Source of the DNA: Martelella alba
Lineage (GTDB): Bacteria > Pseudomonadota > Gammaproteobacteria > Enterobacterales > Enterobacteriaceae
Reading direction: 5' to 3'
DNA: 64,000 nucleotides
Assembly: GCF_005217455.1 (NCBI RefSeq)
Contig: NZ_SZPQ01000010.1
Location: 118,350 to 182,349, forward strand
A program made the translations under genes and the position numbers. The notes under the pieces are model-generated. The model searched no databases, was not told the origin of the DNA, and saw only the letters and a program-made list of their open reading frames with translations. Of the stretch, positions 20,963 through 30,985 are shown piece after piece; position 1 is the first letter of the stretch; every line of letters starts with the position of its first letter.

Positions 20963-20994
20963 AAAAAAGCACTTGCCCGCCGGCAAGTGCTTTT
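20963..20994 (-). terminator. intrinsic terminator of glmY
   Basis: On the minus strand a 9-bp stem (GCACTTGCC with GGCAAGTGC) with a 4-base loop is followed by six T. Flanking A/T pairs extend the stem. It marks the 3' end of the sRNA just upstream of glrK. Confidence 0.85.
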
Positions 20995-21164
20995 CATGAA
21001 ATAGGAGGTGCCTCACTCAACGTGTCGCCCGATGCTTGATAACGCCGCGAGGCGGTTATCGGTTATGGTGGACGATAGGCACCGTACTTTGGCGTCATTC
21101 GAGGGTTATATCGTCTTGGCTGTTTTGATGAACAGTGCGTATATAACAAGGTGAATGAGCAACT
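20963..21164 (-). ncRNA. glmY: small regulatory RNA GlmY
   Basis: Located between purL and glrK, the position of glmY in E. coli. On the minus strand the RNA would begin AGTTGCTCATTCACC, close to the E. coli GlmY 5' end. It then contains CTCGAATGACGC, GGTGCCTATCGTCCAC and CACGTTGAGTGAGGCACC, blocks shared with the GlmY/GlmZ family, and ends at a strong terminator; total about 202 nt. GlmY sequesters the adaptor RapZ. This spares GlmZ, which activates glmS translation when glucosamine-6-phosphate is low. The start is inferred from promoter spacing. Confidence 0.88.
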
Positions 21165-21171
21165 GACGAGT

Positions 21172-21191
21172 ATTATGCATCATCCATGCCA
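21172..21191 (-). promoter_or_regulatory. overlapping sigma-54 and sigma-70 promoter of glmY
   Basis: On the minus strand TGGCATGGATGATGCA (21176-21191) has GG and GC 12 bp apart, as in the sigma-54 consensus TGGCAC-N5-TTGCA; the GC lies 13 bp before the predicted start at 21164. The overlapping CATAAT (21172-21177) could serve as a sigma-70 -10, with TTGGAA 18 bp upstream. Overlapping promoters of this kind are known for E. coli glmY. Confidence 0.75.
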
Positions 21192-21286
21192 ATTTTTCCA
21201 ATTGGCCATGATGCCGCATTATCCGCGGCCTACGGCAAAAAAACCGTGATGGAAAGCGGGAAAGAGCGCGTTTCACGAGAGGATTC

Positions 21287-21304
21287 CGTCGCTTTATGGA
21301 GACA
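21287..21304. promoter_or_regulatory. GlrR-type activator site, proximal
   Basis: CGTC-N10-GACA, one mismatch to the GlrR motif TGTC-N10-GACA, centred about 131 bp upstream of the predicted glmY start. Confidence 0.55.
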
Positions 21305-21349
21305 AAAAATTCAATAAGATTAAAAACCATTTCATAACATATAATTAGA

Positions 21350-21367
21350 TGTCGCTAATCAGCGACA
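21350..21367. promoter_or_regulatory. GlrR-type activator site, distal
   Basis: TGTC-GCTAATCAGC-GACA matches the GlrR motif TGTC-N10-GACA exactly, centred about 194 bp upstream of the predicted glmY start. The A/T-rich sequence between here and the promoter could allow the DNA bending that sigma-54 activation requires. Confidence 0.7.
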
Positions 21368-21469
21368 GGGCATACCGCAAAATTTGCGAAAAAACGACAC
21401 TATCAGAATGCCCGCACATCGCGTTGTCTCCCCCGCCCGTCTCAGGCGAGGCATCAGGACGGTTTCGCT

Positions 21470-21507
21470 AAAAATAACGGCCCGACCGGTAGCGGACGGG
21501 CCGTTAT
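21470..21507 (-). terminator. intrinsic terminator of purL
   Basis: On the minus strand an 11-bp perfect stem (ATAACGGCCCG with CGGGCCGTTAT) with a 12-base loop is followed by TTTTAGC. It begins 37 bp after the purL stop. Confidence 0.75.
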
Positions 21508-21544
21508 GGACGAAAGGACAGTCCCATGAGAGGGGGGTGAAAAA

Positions 21545-24500
21545 TCAGCCAAGCGCCTTTCTGGCATTGCGGAAAATCCGCAGCCAGGGGCCATCTTCAC
21601 CCCATTCCTGCGGATGCCAGGAGTGGGATACCGTACGAAATACCCGTTCCGGATGCGGCATGGTAATGGTGACCCGGCCATTAGTGCTGCTCACCGCCGT
21701 AATACCGTTTGGCGAGCCATTGGGGTTGGCCGGATAGTTTTCAGTAATCCGACCGTAATTGTCCACATAGCGCAACGCCACCACGCCGGCGTTCTCCAGG
21801 GCCGCCAGATGCGCCGGGTCGCGGACTTCCGCCAGCCCTTCCCCATGGGATACGGCAATAGGCAGGCGGGAACCTTCCATACCCTGTAGGAACAGCGATG
21901 GACTGCGGGTGACTTCCACCAGGCTGAAACGCGCCTCGAAACGTTCGGACTTGTTGCGCACAAAACGCGGCCAAAGCTCGGCGCCGGGAATCAGTTCACG
22001 CAGATTGGACATCATTTGGCAACCATTGCATACCCCCAGCGCCAGGGTGTGCGGGCGGCCGAAAAAGGCGGCGAACGCATCGCGCGCGCGTTCATTGAAA
22101 AGAATGGATTTAGCCCAGCCTTCGCCAGCGCCCAGCACGTCGCCGTAGGAAAAACCGCCGCAAGCCACCAGCACGTGAAAGTCCCGCAAATCGCTGCGGC
22201 CCGACAGCACATCGCTCATGTGAATATCCACGGCGTCAAACCCGGCGCGATAAAACGCCGCGGCCATTTCCACATGGGAATTGACGCCCTGTTCACGCAA
22301 GACCGCCACTTTGGGGCGCGCCTGTTTGGCGATATAGGGAGCGGCGATATCTTCGGCCGGATCGAAAGTCAGTATCGGGCTCAACCCGGGGTCTCCGTCA
22401 TCCTGCTTGGCGGCATGCTCCTCATCGGCGCAGTCGGGATTATCACGCAGGCGTTGCATTTGCCAGGTGGTTTCCGCCCACCAGGTCCGCAACCGGCTGC
22501 GGCTTTCCGCATAGGCCACATGTTCGCCGCAGGCGATGCGCACGCGATCGCCCTCCACCGCCCGGCCAAGATCGAACAGGCATGTTTCCAGCCCATGTTC
22601 GGCCAGCACCTGATTGACATGGGCGCGATCCGCGGCGGCTATCTGGATGACCGCCCCCAGCTCTTCATTGAATAACGCCGCCAGACGATCCCGGCCGTAA
22701 GCGGCGATGTCGATATCCAACCCGCAATGACCGGCGAAGGCCATTTCCAGTAACGTCACCAGCAAACCGCCGTCGGAACGGTCGTGATAAGCCAGCAGGA
22801 CGCCATCGGCCGCCAATTGCTGTATGGCGCGATAAAATCCGGCCAATTGCGCCGGGTCCCTGACATCGGCGGTAGCATCGCCCAACTGGCGATACACCTG
22901 GGCCAGGGCCGTGGCGCCAAGGGCCTGATTGCCGGCGCCCAGATCAATCAGCAACAGGGCATTATCCCTGTCGGCGCGTAATTGCGGGGTTACCGTGCCG
23001 CGCACATCCTCCACCCGGGCGAAGGCGGTAATCACCAGCGACAACGGCGCGGTGATCTCCCGTTGTTCGCTGCCCTGCCGCCAACGGGTCTTCATGGACA
23101 TGGAATCCTTGCCCACCGGAATGGTCAGGCCCAGCGCCGGACAAAGCGCTTCGCCCACGGCCTTCACCGCGTCGTATAAACCGGCGTCTTCGCCCGGATG
23201 GCCGGCGGCGGCCATCCAGTTGGCCGACAATTTGATGCGTTTGATATCGCCGATGCGGGTGGCCGCCAAATTGGTGATGGCTTCCCCCACGGCCAATCGC
23301 GCCGAGGCGGCGAAGTTCAGTAGCGCCACCGGCGCTCTTTCCCCCACCGACATGGCCTCGCCGTAATAGCTGTCCAGGCTGGCGGTGGTAACCGCACAGT
23401 CGGCCACCGGCACCTGCCAGGGGCCGACCATTTGATCGCGGGCCACCATGCCGGTCACGGTACGATCGCCAATGGTAATCAAAAAGGTCTTTTCGGCCAC
23501 CACCGGCAAATGCAGCACGCGTCGGACCGCCTCTTCCAGCCGGATGGCGCCGTGATCTAGCGGCGTGCCGGACACCGCCAGGCGCGCCACATCGCGCAAC
23601 ATCTTCGGCGTTTTGCCCAACAGTACGTCCAGCGGCAAATCAATGGGCCGGTTGTGGAAATGCCTGTCGTCCAGCGTCAGATGGCGTTGTTCGGTCGCCT
23701 CGCCGATGACCGCATAAGGCGTGCGTTCGCGTTGGCATATCGCGTCGAACCGCGCTAACTGATCCGGCGCCACCGCCAGCACATACCGTTCCTGAGACTC
23801 GTTGCACCAGACTTCCAGCGGACTCATGCCCGGTTCGTCGTTGGGAATATCACGCAGTTGGAAACGGCCGCCTCGGCAACCGTCGCTCACCAGTTCCGGC
23901 ATGGCGTTGGACAGGCCGCCGGCGCCCACGTCGTGGATAAACAAGATGGGATTGCTTTCGCCTAATTGCCAGCAGCGGTCGATCACCTCCTGGCAACGGC
24001 GCTCCATTTCCGGGTTATCCCGCTGTACCGAAGCGAAATCCAGATCCGCGTCGGACTGGCCGGAGGCCATGGATGAGGCCGCCCCGCCGCCAAGTCCGAT
24101 ATTCATCGCCGGCCCGCCCAGAACGATTAGCTTGGCTCCCGCGGCGAATTCCCCCTTGTCGACATGGTCGGCGCGGATATTGCCGATGCCGCCCGCCAGC
24201 ATGATGGGTTTATGGTAACCGCGCAGCTCGACCCCGTTATGGCTGTTGACCCGTTCTTCATAGGTACGAAAGTAGCCGGCCAGCGCCGGACGGCCGAATT
24301 CATTATTGAACGCCGCGCCGCCCAAGGGGCCGTCGGTCATGATATCCAGGGCGCTGGCGATCCGATCCGGCTTGCCGAAGTCCTGCTCCCAGGGCTGCTC
24401 GAAACCGGGAATGCGCAGATTGGATACCGAAAAGCCGGTCAGCCCGGCTTTGGGCTTGGCGCCCCGACCGGTCGCGCCTTCATCGCGTATCTCGCCGCCC

Positions 24501-25432
24501 GAACCGGTGGCGGCGCCGGGCCAGGGCGAGATCGCCGTGGGATGATTGTGTGTTTCCACCTTCATCAGAATAGCAATGGGCTCCTGATGATAGTCGTAGC
24601 GTCCGTTAATCGGATCGGCAAAAAAACGCCCCGCCGACGCCCCCTCCATAACGGCGGCGTTGTCTTTATAGGCCGACAGGACGAAATCCGGGGTCTGTTC
24701 AAAGGTGTTCTTGATCATTTTGAACAGCGATTTCCGCTGCGGCTGGCCGTCGATAATCCAGTCGGCATTGAATATCTTATGACGGCAATGCTCTGAATTG
24801 GCCTGGGCGAACATGTAAAGCTCGACATCCGTGGGATTGCGGCCCAGACGGCCGAAAGCATCGAGCAGATAATCGATCTCATCGTCCGCCAGCGCCAGCC
24901 CCAACGCGGTATTGGCCTGCTCCAACGCGCCGCGGCCCTTAGCCAGCATCGGCACCTGGCCCACCGGCGCCGGCGTTTGCCGCGTGAATAACGCGGCCGC
25001 CTGCTCCAGTTCGTCGTAGACGGTTTCCATCATCCGGTCATGAAGCAACGCCCCCAACCGCCGCCACTGGGACTCATCCAGGGTGGACGCCTGAAGATAA
25101 TAGGCCAGGCCGCGCTCAAGGCGTTTGATTTTCGCCAGTCCGCAATTGCGGGCGATATCCGTGGCCTTGGACGACCAGGGAGATAGGGTGCCCGGCCTGG
25201 GCGTCACAAGCAGCAGGCGCCCCTGCGGGGAATGTTCAGCGAGAGAAGGGCCGTATTTGAGCAATTTCTGCAACCTGGCGTGCTCGTCGTCATTGAGCGG
25301 AGCGCTCAAATCGGCAAAATGAACGTATTCGGCATAGATATCATTCACGGGTAAACGGGCTTCCCGGCAACGAACCAATAGCTTATTGATGCGAAATGCC
25401 GACAGGGCGGGAGAACCGCGCAAAATTTCCAT
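21545..25432 (-). CDS. purL: phosphoribosylformylglycinamidine synthase
   Basis: Large-form FGAM synthase, fourth step of purine synthesis: converts FGAR, glutamine and ATP to FGAM. The start is the ATG at 25432 ([19 protein letters not shown]), giving 1295 aa as in E. coli. In order it has the N-terminal PurS-like domain, two AIR-synthase-like halves ([40 protein letters not shown]) and a C-terminal glutaminase. The glutaminase nucleophile lies in [10 protein letters not shown] and the His/Glu pair in MPHPERVFR. It has its own PurR operator and terminator. Confidence 0.97.
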   Translation of the reverse strand: MEILRGSPALSAFRINKLLVRCREARLPVNDIYAEYVHFADLSAPLNDDEHARLQKLLKYGPSLAEHSPQGRLLLVTPRPGTLSPWSSKATDIARNCGLAKIKRLERGLAYYLQASTLDESQWRRLGALLHDRMMETVYDELEQAAALFTRQTPAPVGQVPMLAKGRGALEQANTALGLALADDEIDYLLDAFGRLGRNPTDVELYMFAQANSEHCRHKIFNADWIIDGQPQRKSLFKMIKNTFEQTPDFVLSAYKDNAAVMEGASAGRFFADPINGRYDYHQEPIAILMKVETHNHPTAISPWPGAATGSGGEIRDEGATGRGAKPKAGLTGFSVSNLRIPGFEQPWEQDFGKPDRIASALDIMTDGPLGGAAFNNEFGRPALAGYFRTYEERVNSHNGVELRGYHKPIMLAGGIGNIRADHVDKGEFAAGAKLIVLGGPAMNIGLGGGAASSMASGQSDADLDFASVQRDNPEMERRCQEVIDRCWQLGESNPILFIHDVGAGGLSNAMPELVSDGCRGGRFQLRDIPNDEPGMSPLEVWCNESQERYVLAVAPDQLARFDAICQRERTPYAVIGEATEQRHLTLDDRHFHNRPIDLPLDVLLGKTPKMLRDVARLAVSGTPLDHGAIRLEEAVRRVLHLPVVAEKTFLITIGDRTVTGMVARDQMVGPWQVPVADCAVTTASLDSYYGEAMSVGERAPVALLNFAASARLAVGEAITNLAATRIGDIKRIKLSANWMAAAGHPGEDAGLYDAVKAVGEALCPALGLTIPVGKDSMSMKTRWRQGSEQREITAPLSLVITAFARVEDVRGTVTPQLRADRDNALLLIDLGAGNQALGATALAQVYRQLGDATADVRDPAQLAGFYRAIQQLAADGVLLAYHDRSDGGLLVTLLEMAFAGHCGLDIDIAAYGRDRLAALFNEELGAVIQIAAADRAHVNQVLAEHGLETCLFDLGRAVEGDRVRIACGEHVAYAESRSRLRTWWAETTWQMQRLRDNPDCADEEHAAKQDDGDPGLSPILTFDPAEDIAAPYIAKQARPKVAVLREQGVNSHVEMAAAFYRAGFDAVDIHMSDVLSGRSDLRDFHVLVACGGFSYGDVLGAGEGWAKSILFNERARDAFAAFFGRPHTLALGVCNGCQMMSNLRELIPGAELWPRFVRNKSERFEARFSLVEVTRSPSLFLQGMEGSRLPIAVSHGEGLAEVRDPAHLAALENAGVVALRYVDNYGRITENYPANPNGSPNGITAVSSTNGRVTITMPHPERVFRTVSHSWHPQEWGEDGPWLRIFRNARKALG

Positions 25433-25520
25433 AATCAAAATCTCTCGTCTTTGAACCGCCGCTGCCGCAAACGACGGCGGGGCTTGCCATGAGGCGCAAC
25501 TTCAAGGGGGGACGCGCGCC

Positions 25521-25559
25521 ATTATAGTGAATCCCGGCGCAGGACGAAACCGTTTGCGC
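25521..25559 (-). promoter_or_regulatory. purL promoter with PurR operator
   Basis: On the minus strand a perfect TATAAT (25521-25526) follows GCGCAAACGGTTTCGT (25544-25559), which fits the PurR consensus ANGCAANCGNTTNCNT apart from the first base. The operator covers the expected -35 position, so PurR binding should block polymerase. Confidence 0.85.
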
Positions 25560-25725
25560 GGTTATTATTGACCCCATCGAGCCCATTCAGCGAGTTAGGA
25601 CTGAGTGCTTTTCCGGTTGCGCCCTGCCGTTTTGTTGCGCAAAATGCCCCGACGCCAGGGAAGGCCTGATAACCCTTTTACCTCCCGAGACCCGCAAGGA
25701 TCGCGCTCCGGGAAGAGATAACTAT

Positions 25726-27489
25726 TTGAAGAGATTCAAGATAAATTATGTCGTGATTGGCGTTATCGCGGCATTGCTGACCTGGGCGCTGTGGTTTAAT
25801 GTGCCCTGGCACACGATGCGCGACGATAAGCTTAGCGAGATTAAAAGCCGGGGAACGCTACGCGTCAGCACGCTAGCGGCGCCTTTGAGTTTTGACAACA
25901 CCAACGGCAAGCCAACCGGTTTGGACTATGAACTGGTGAAGCGTTTCGCCGATTACCTGGGTGTAAAGCTGGTTATCCACCAACGCGCCAATCTTGACGA
26001 ACTGTTCGATGATCTGGCCGGCGATCGCGCCGATTTGCTGGCCGCCGGCCTGATTTATAATAACGATCGCCTGCGCCGGTTCACCACCGGTCCGGCGTAC
26101 TATTATGTTTCCCAACAATTGGTCTATCGCCTGGGGCGGGCCAGACCGAAAAGCCTCGGCGCGCTGCAGGGCCGTTTGGTCGTGGCCTCCGGCTCGGCCC
26201 ATGATGCCCTGCTACAGGACTTGCGGAAAACGAAGTACCCCGATCTACATTGGGAGGTGTCGTCCGATCTCGGCAGCAAAGCATTGTTGCAACAAGTGGC
26301 GGAGGGCAAGCTGGACTATACCCTGGCGGATTCTTCCACCATCGGTTTGATGCAACGGGTCCATCCGCAACTGGCGGTAGCGTTCGATGTCAGCGAGGAC
26401 GAACCGGTTACCTGGTATCTGCGTCGGCGGGATAGCGATAATCTTTCGGCCGCCTTGCTGGATTTTTACAGCAAGATGAATGACGAGGGGACCATCGCCC
26501 GGCTGGAGGAAAAATATCTCGGCCATGTGGGCAGCTTTGATTACGTGGATACCAAAACGTTTCTGGCCTCCATCGATGCCACGTTGCCGGCGCTGCAATC
26601 CTTGTTCAAACGCTATTCCACTGAAATCGACTGGAAACTGCTGGCCGCGATTTCTTATCAGGAGTCCCATTGGGATCCGCAGGCGGTGTCGCCTACCGGG
26701 GTGCGGGGCTTAATGATGCTCACGCGCGCCACGGCCGCCAGCCTGGGGATTACCGATCGCCAGGATGCGGAGCAAAGTATCCGGGGCGGCGCGCTCTATC
26801 TGGCGCGCATGATAAAGAAAGTGCCCGACAGCATTCCGGATGACGAAAAAATCTGGTTTGCGCTGGCCGCCTACAATATGGGTTACGCACATATGCTGGA
26901 TGCCCGCGCGCTGACCGCCAAGCAGAAAGGCAACCCCGATAGCTGGGTGGACGTCAAATTACGGCTGCCCATGCTGAGCCAGCCCCGCTATTATCAGCAG
27001 ACCACCTACGGTTACGCCCGCGGCCAGCAAGCCTATAATTATGTTGAGAATATCCGGCGCTATGAAATGAGTCTGACGGGATATTTGCAGGAGAAAGAAA
27101 AGAAAGCGGCGCTGCAATTGGCGGCAGGAGGCAGCAAACCGTCGGCGGATTCCCCGACTGCCCCCGCGCCGGCGAAAGCAACGGGCGATACCGCCAAACA
27201 AAACCCGTTGGCCCCGCCCGCGCCGGCGAAAGCAATGGGCGATATCGCCAAACAAAACCCGCCGGCCCTGCCGGCGAAAGCAACGGGCGATATCGCCAAA
27301 CAAAACCCGTTGGCCCCGCCCGCGCCGGCGAAAGCAACAAGCGATATCGCCAAACAAAACCCGTTGGCCCCGCCCGCGCCGGCGAAAGCAATGGGCGATA
27401 TCGCCAAACAAAACCCGCCGGCCCTGCCGGCGTCCGCCGCAATCTTGTCTTCCGACACTGCGCCCGCTCTTGCCAAAGCCAGCCGCTAG
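25726..27489 (+). CDS. mltF: membrane-bound lytic transglycosylase F with repeat tail
   Basis: Lytic transglycosylase that cleaves MurNAc-GlcNAc bonds to form 1,6-anhydroMurNAc. The start is a TTG at 25726; residues [23 protein letters not shown] match the E. coli N-terminus, a membrane-spanning or signal segment. A solute-binding-like regulatory domain (about 40-270) precedes the family-1 transglycosylase domain with catalytic E313 ([10 protein letters not shown]) and [14 protein letters not shown]. The protein is 587 aa against 518 in E. coli. The extra length is a Pro/Ala/Lys-rich tail of five repeats (see 27163-27426). It is divergent from purL. Confidence 0.94.
   Translation: MKRFKINYVVIGVIAALLTWALWFNVPWHTMRDDKLSEIKSRGTLRVSTLAAPLSFDNTNGKPTGLDYELVKRFADYLGVKLVIHQRANLDELFDDLAGDRADLLAAGLIYNNDRLRRFTTGPAYYYVSQQLVYRLGRARPKSLGALQGRLVVASGSAHDALLQDLRKTKYPDLHWEVSSDLGSKALLQQVAEGKLDYTLADSSTIGLMQRVHPQLAVAFDVSEDEPVTWYLRRRDSDNLSAALLDFYSKMNDEGTIARLEEKYLGHVGSFDYVDTKTFLASIDATLPALQSLFKRYSTEIDWKLLAAISYQESHWDPQAVSPTGVRGLMMLTRATAASLGITDRQDAEQSIRGGALYLARMIKKVPDSIPDDEKIWFALAAYNMGYAHMLDARALTAKQKGNPDSWVDVKLRLPMLSQPRYYQQTTYGYARGQQAYNYVENIRRYEMSLTGYLQEKEKKAALQLAAGGSKPSADSPTAPAPAKATGDTAKQNPLAPPAPAKAMGDIAKQNPPALPAKATGDIAKQNPLAPPAPAKATSDIAKQNPLAPPAPAKAMGDIAKQNPPALPASAAILSSDTAPALAKASR
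27163..27426 (+). repeat. in-frame 54-bp tandem repeat in the mltF 3' end
   Basis: Five near-identical units encode [22 protein letters not shown] 18-residue blocks. Unit starts are 27163, 27217, 27271, 27319 and 27373. The third unit lacks the first six bases (48 bp). Units 2 and 5 are nearly identical to each other (ending NPPAL), as are 1, 3 and 4 (ending NPLAP), suggesting duplication of a two-unit block. All differences keep the frame. Confidence 0.95.
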
Positions 27490-27497
27490 TTGAGCCG

Positions 27498-28058
<561 letters not shown>

Positions 28059-28136
28059 CTAAAAAAGGGGTCTATGATATCAGCCGGGTCTTCCCCCGGC
28101 AAAACATTGCCGCGGCCGCACCGCGCGGCCCGCTTT

Positions 28137-28796
28137 TCAGTCCAGTTGACGCAACTGACCTTGCCGCGTCACACGCCAGCGATGCTCGCAAAAATACAAC
28201 AAGGGACTGTCGTGGCGGCTATCGCTATAGCCACTGAAGAGTTTCAGCGGCGTCCCCAGCTCGCGCTCCAGTTGCGCCACCTTTTCATGCCCCAGGCAGC
28301 GTAAAGTCAGCACCCAGCCGCCACGCCTACGCGCCATCCGGCTGCCTATCAAACGCACCCGGGGCAAAAACAGCGCATCCTGATAGACGCCCCGCACCAG
28401 GGGTTCCGGCGAACCGGTGATAAGCCAGACTTGCGCGTCCTGGCTATCGAGATAGTCATCCAGCCGTCTTAGCACTACGGGGAAACCGATGACCCGTGCG
28501 CGAAACCAGGTCACAAAAGCCTCTTGCAGCGTTTGCAACCGCTGTTCACTGTGGCCGAATGTGATAGCCCATAACAGCAGGCTCATGGGCCAGCGGGTCG
28601 AGGGGCCTTTGGACAGGAGGCCGATGCCGATGACGGGCAGAACCGGCGCCACCAACAGGATATTGAACGGCAGATGGCGCAACATATAGCGTAAAAAACA
28701 GCCGAACATATCCTGCTGATGCAAGGTGCCGTCCAAATCGAAAAAAACGACGCGCTGGGCTGCCCTGCGACTTAAATTACCTTCTCCCATTGCCAT
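28137..28796 (-). CDS. pgpC: phosphatidylglycerophosphatase C
   Basis: HAD-superfamily membrane phosphatase that removes phosphate from phosphatidylglycerophosphate to give phosphatidylglycerol. The protein is 219 aa (E. coli 211). The HAD nucleophile motif VVFFDLDGTLHQQDMFG has D20 and D22. A hydrophobic stretch (LPFNILLVAPVLPVIGIGLL) follows, then LITGSPEPLV (motif II), and GYSDSRHDSPLLYFC near the C-terminus. It lies between tadA and murQ. Confidence 0.93.
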   Translation of the reverse strand: MAMGEGNLSRRAAQRVVFFDLDGTLHQQDMFGCFLRYMLRHLPFNILLVAPVLPVIGIGLLSKGPSTRWPMSLLLWAITFGHSEQRLQTLQEAFVTWFRARVIGFPVVLRRLDDYLDSQDAQVWLITGSPEPLVRGVYQDALFLPRVRLIGSRMARRRGGWVLTLRCLGHEKVAQLERELGTPLKLFSGYSDSRHDSPLLYFCEHRWRVTRQGQLRQLD

Positions 28797-28971
28797 TAAT
28801 CCTTAGCGAATCTATTAGCGGCCGGCGGCCGGAAATTATGCGGGTTGCCTGAACGGCCGTTCTTCCGGTCGCGGCGCGTCCCTGCCGTCGGGATCGACAG
28901 GCGGCGCATGTTAACTGTAGCCTAAGGCGCGCGGCTTAAAAAAAGTGCTTCTCCCTGTCGGCGAAAATGCC

Positions 28972-29877
28972 TTATCCCCGCACCGCTTCATCCAGCGCGC
29001 GGCGCAGAAAACCTTGATGGCGCGTCAGCAACCCTCTGGCCGAGGGCGCGTCCAAACCGGAAAGGAGCATAAGAATAGCCGGCTTGACCTCATATTCCGT
29101 TTGCTCCAGGGCGGCTTGCGCCGCGGCGAATTCAACGCCGGTGGCGTCCACGACGATACGGCAGGCCCGATTAATGAGTTTCAGGTTGGTGGCCTTCACA
29201 TCCACCATCAAGTTTTGATACACCTTGCCCAATTTCACCATCGCCCCGGTAGAGATCATGTTCAGGATCAGTTTTTGCGCGGTGCCGGATTTCATCCGGG
29301 TGGAACCGGTGAGCGCCTCCGGCCCGACGACCGGTGAAATGGCGATATCCGCCTCGCGGGCAATGGGCGAGCCGGGATTGCAGGAGATTGCCGCGGTGGC
29401 GCATCCCGTCCGGCGGGCGTAACGCAGGCCGCCGATAACATAAGGCGTGCGTCCCGAGGCTGCCAGGCCTATCACCATATCCGCCGCCGTCACGCCGAGC
29501 GCCCTTAGCTCCGTCTCGGCCAGGGTCGGGCTGTCCTCCGCGCCTTCGACCGCCCTGAGCAGGGCGCCCGGCCCCCCGGCGATCAATCCGATGACCCGTT
29601 CCGACGATACGCCGAAAGTCGGCGGACATTCCGCGGCATCAAGCACGCCCAGCCGCCCGCTGGTGCCCGCCCCCAGATAGATTAGCCGGCCGCCGGCCCG
29701 CAGCGCTGATGCGGCTTTATCCACCGCGGCGGCGATGGCGGGCAACTCCCGACCGACCGCCTCAGGCACTTTGCAATCCTCCCTATTGAACAATCGCATC
29801 ATTTCCAGCGTCGATAGCTCATCCAACGCCATAGAGGCGGGATTACGCGTTTCCGAAACCAGTTCGCCTAAGTCCAT
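28972..29877 (-). CDS. murQ: N-acetylmuramic acid 6-phosphate etherase
   Basis: SIS-domain lyase that splits MurNAc-6-phosphate into GlcNAc-6-phosphate and D-lactate, used in recycling cell-wall sugars. The start is the ATG at 29877 ([15 protein letters not shown]), giving 301 aa; the longer open frame upstream covers the regulatory region. Signatures include [44 protein letters not shown] and [17 protein letters not shown]. In E. coli murQ sits elsewhere, with murP and murR. Here it is divergent from yfhH, and no MurP permease gene is visible in the window. Confidence 0.95.
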   Translation of the reverse strand: MDLGELVSETRNPASMALDELSTLEMMRLFNREDCKVPEAVGRELPAIAAAVDKAASALRAGGRLIYLGAGTSGRLGVLDAAECPPTFGVSSERVIGLIAGGPGALLRAVEGAEDSPTLAETELRALGVTAADMVIGLAASGRTPYVIGGLRYARRTGCATAAISCNPGSPIAREADIAISPVVGPEALTGSTRMKSGTAQKLILNMISTGAMVKLGKVYQNLMVDVKATNLKLINRACRIVVDATGVEFAAAQAALEQTEYEVKPAILMLLSGLDAPSARGLLTRHQGFLRRALDEAVRG

Positions 29878-29888
29878 GACATCACCAT

Positions 29889-29903
29889 TGAATTTTTTAT
29901 TCA
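29889..29903. promoter_or_regulatory. inverted repeat TGAAT-N5-ATTCA, site 1 of murQ/yfhH
   Basis: Perfect inverted repeat TGAAT-TTTTT-ATTCA, 12 bp upstream of the murQ start and immediately after a TATTAT -10 candidate (29905-29910, minus strand). Predicted as a regulator operator; the link to YfhH is inference. Confidence 0.6.
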
Positions 29904-29921
29904 GATAATAAAAACTATTAT

Positions 29922-29936
29922 TGAATATTTGATTCA
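29922..29936. promoter_or_regulatory. inverted repeat TGAAT-N5-ATTCA, site 2 of murQ/yfhH
   Basis: Perfect inverted repeat TGAAT-ATTTG-ATTCA with the same arms and spacer as the site at 29889, centred 33 bp (about three helical turns) away. It overlaps the expected -35 of murQ. Confidence 0.6.
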
Positions 29937-30107
29937 GGCAAGCGAGGGGATTTTCTTTGGCGTCGGCGTAGTGCCAAGCGTGTAGGCGTTGCGGTAAAGC
30001 GGCCATCGAGTCCTGCCTCGTCAGCCCGCCATCCGGCGGCCGGATGGACAAAAGATGCCGATAAAGCGGCAACACGGAAGGCCATGGATACCGATGGGAA
30101 TACACAA

Positions 30108-30956
30108 ATGAGCAGTCTGTTACGAATTCGCCAGTTATACCCCGCCTTGTCGGCAAATCATCGAAAACTGGCGGATTACCTGTTAACCCATACCGAGGCG
30201 GCCCGGCATATGGGCTCACAGCAACTTGCCACCGAGGCGGGCATCAGCCAGTCCAGCGTGGTGAAATTCGCGCAGAAGTTGGGCTACCGCGGCTTTACCG
30301 CCTTACGGATGGCTTTGAGCGAAGCGCTGGCCGCCGGTCTTGTCATAGAGTCCATACCGGTACACAACCAGATCCTCAGCGATGACCCGCTGAAAACCGT
30401 GGGTGAAAAGTTGTTGCTCGAAAAACAGGCCGCATTGCGGGCGACCCTGGATATCAATAGCGAGGATACGCTCAGACAGGCGGCCGATATGTTTAAAAAC
30501 GCCGGCCGGGTGGTCGTGGCGGGCGTCGGCGCCTCGGGCCTGGCGGCCAGGGACTTTTCCCGCAAGTTAATGAAAATCGGCTATGCGGCGGTGGCCGAGA
30601 CCGATATGCATGTCCTGCTGGCCACCGTACAAGCCTTTAGCGCCGGAGATGTGCTGATGGCGATTTCCTATAGCGGCGCCCGCCGCGAGATCAACCTGGC
30701 GGCACAGGAGGCGCACCGGGTCGGCGGCCGCGTGGTGACCGCCACCCATTTCTCGCCCAATCCCCTGCAACAGTCCGCCGACATCGCCTTGTATACCGTG
30801 GCCGGCGAAAAAGCCCAATATAGCGGCGCCATGTCTTCCACTGTTGCCCAGCTTTCTTTGACCGACCTACTGTTTGTGGCCCTGGTGCAGCGCGACTTGG
30901 AACACGCGCCGGAACGAATCCGCCATAGCGAAGAACTGGTGAGAAAGCTGGTGTAG
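30108..30956 (+). CDS. yfhH: RpiR/MurR-type transcriptional regulator YfhH
   Basis: Protein of 282 aa, the same length as E. coli YfhH and closer to it than to MurR. An N-terminal RpiR helix-turn-helix ([21 protein letters not shown], about 45-65) is followed by a SIS sugar-phosphate-binding domain (about 125-265) with [21 protein letters not shown] and [18 protein letters not shown]. The start is the ATG at 30108 ([14 protein letters not shown]); the upstream ATG at 30084 is not conserved. It is divergent from murQ. A sensing role for a cell-wall amino-sugar phosphate is plausible but unproven. Confidence 0.92.
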   Translation: MSSLLRIRQLYPALSANHRKLADYLLTHTEAARHMGSQQLATEAGISQSSVVKFAQKLGYRGFTALRMALSEALAAGLVIESIPVHNQILSDDPLKTVGEKLLLEKQAALRATLDINSEDTLRQAADMFKNAGRVVVAGVGASGLAARDFSRKLMKIGYAAVAETDMHVLLATVQAFSAGDVLMAISYSGARREINLAAQEAHRVGGRVVTATHFSPNPLQQSADIALYTVAGEKAQYSGAMSSTVAQLSLTDLLFVALVQRDLEHAPERIRHSEELVRKLV

Positions 30957-30985
30957 CAAGGCATGCCTTCACCAAGCGTGCTGTT

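Noticed and set aside
24164..24796. 210-codon frame opposite purL
   Set aside because: Lies wholly inside a conserved, well-matched purL on the other strand; no independent motif.
27163..27426. CRISPR-like array
   Set aside because: The repeats are contiguous, in frame with mltF and have no spacers.
26954..27476. Long overlapping open frames opposite the mltF 3' end
   Set aside because: They exist because the 54-bp coding repeat has no stop in several frames; composition is repetitive and there is no start signal or homology.
29878..30219. N-terminal extension of murQ
   Set aside because: It would overlap the start of yfhH and the palindromic region; MurQ homologues start at the ATG at 29877.
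30108..30956. Naming the regulator beside murQ as murR
   Set aside because: The sequence follows E. coli YfhH in length, N-terminus and C-terminal [11 protein letters not shown], and its downstream neighbourhood (yfhL, acpS) is that of yfhH.
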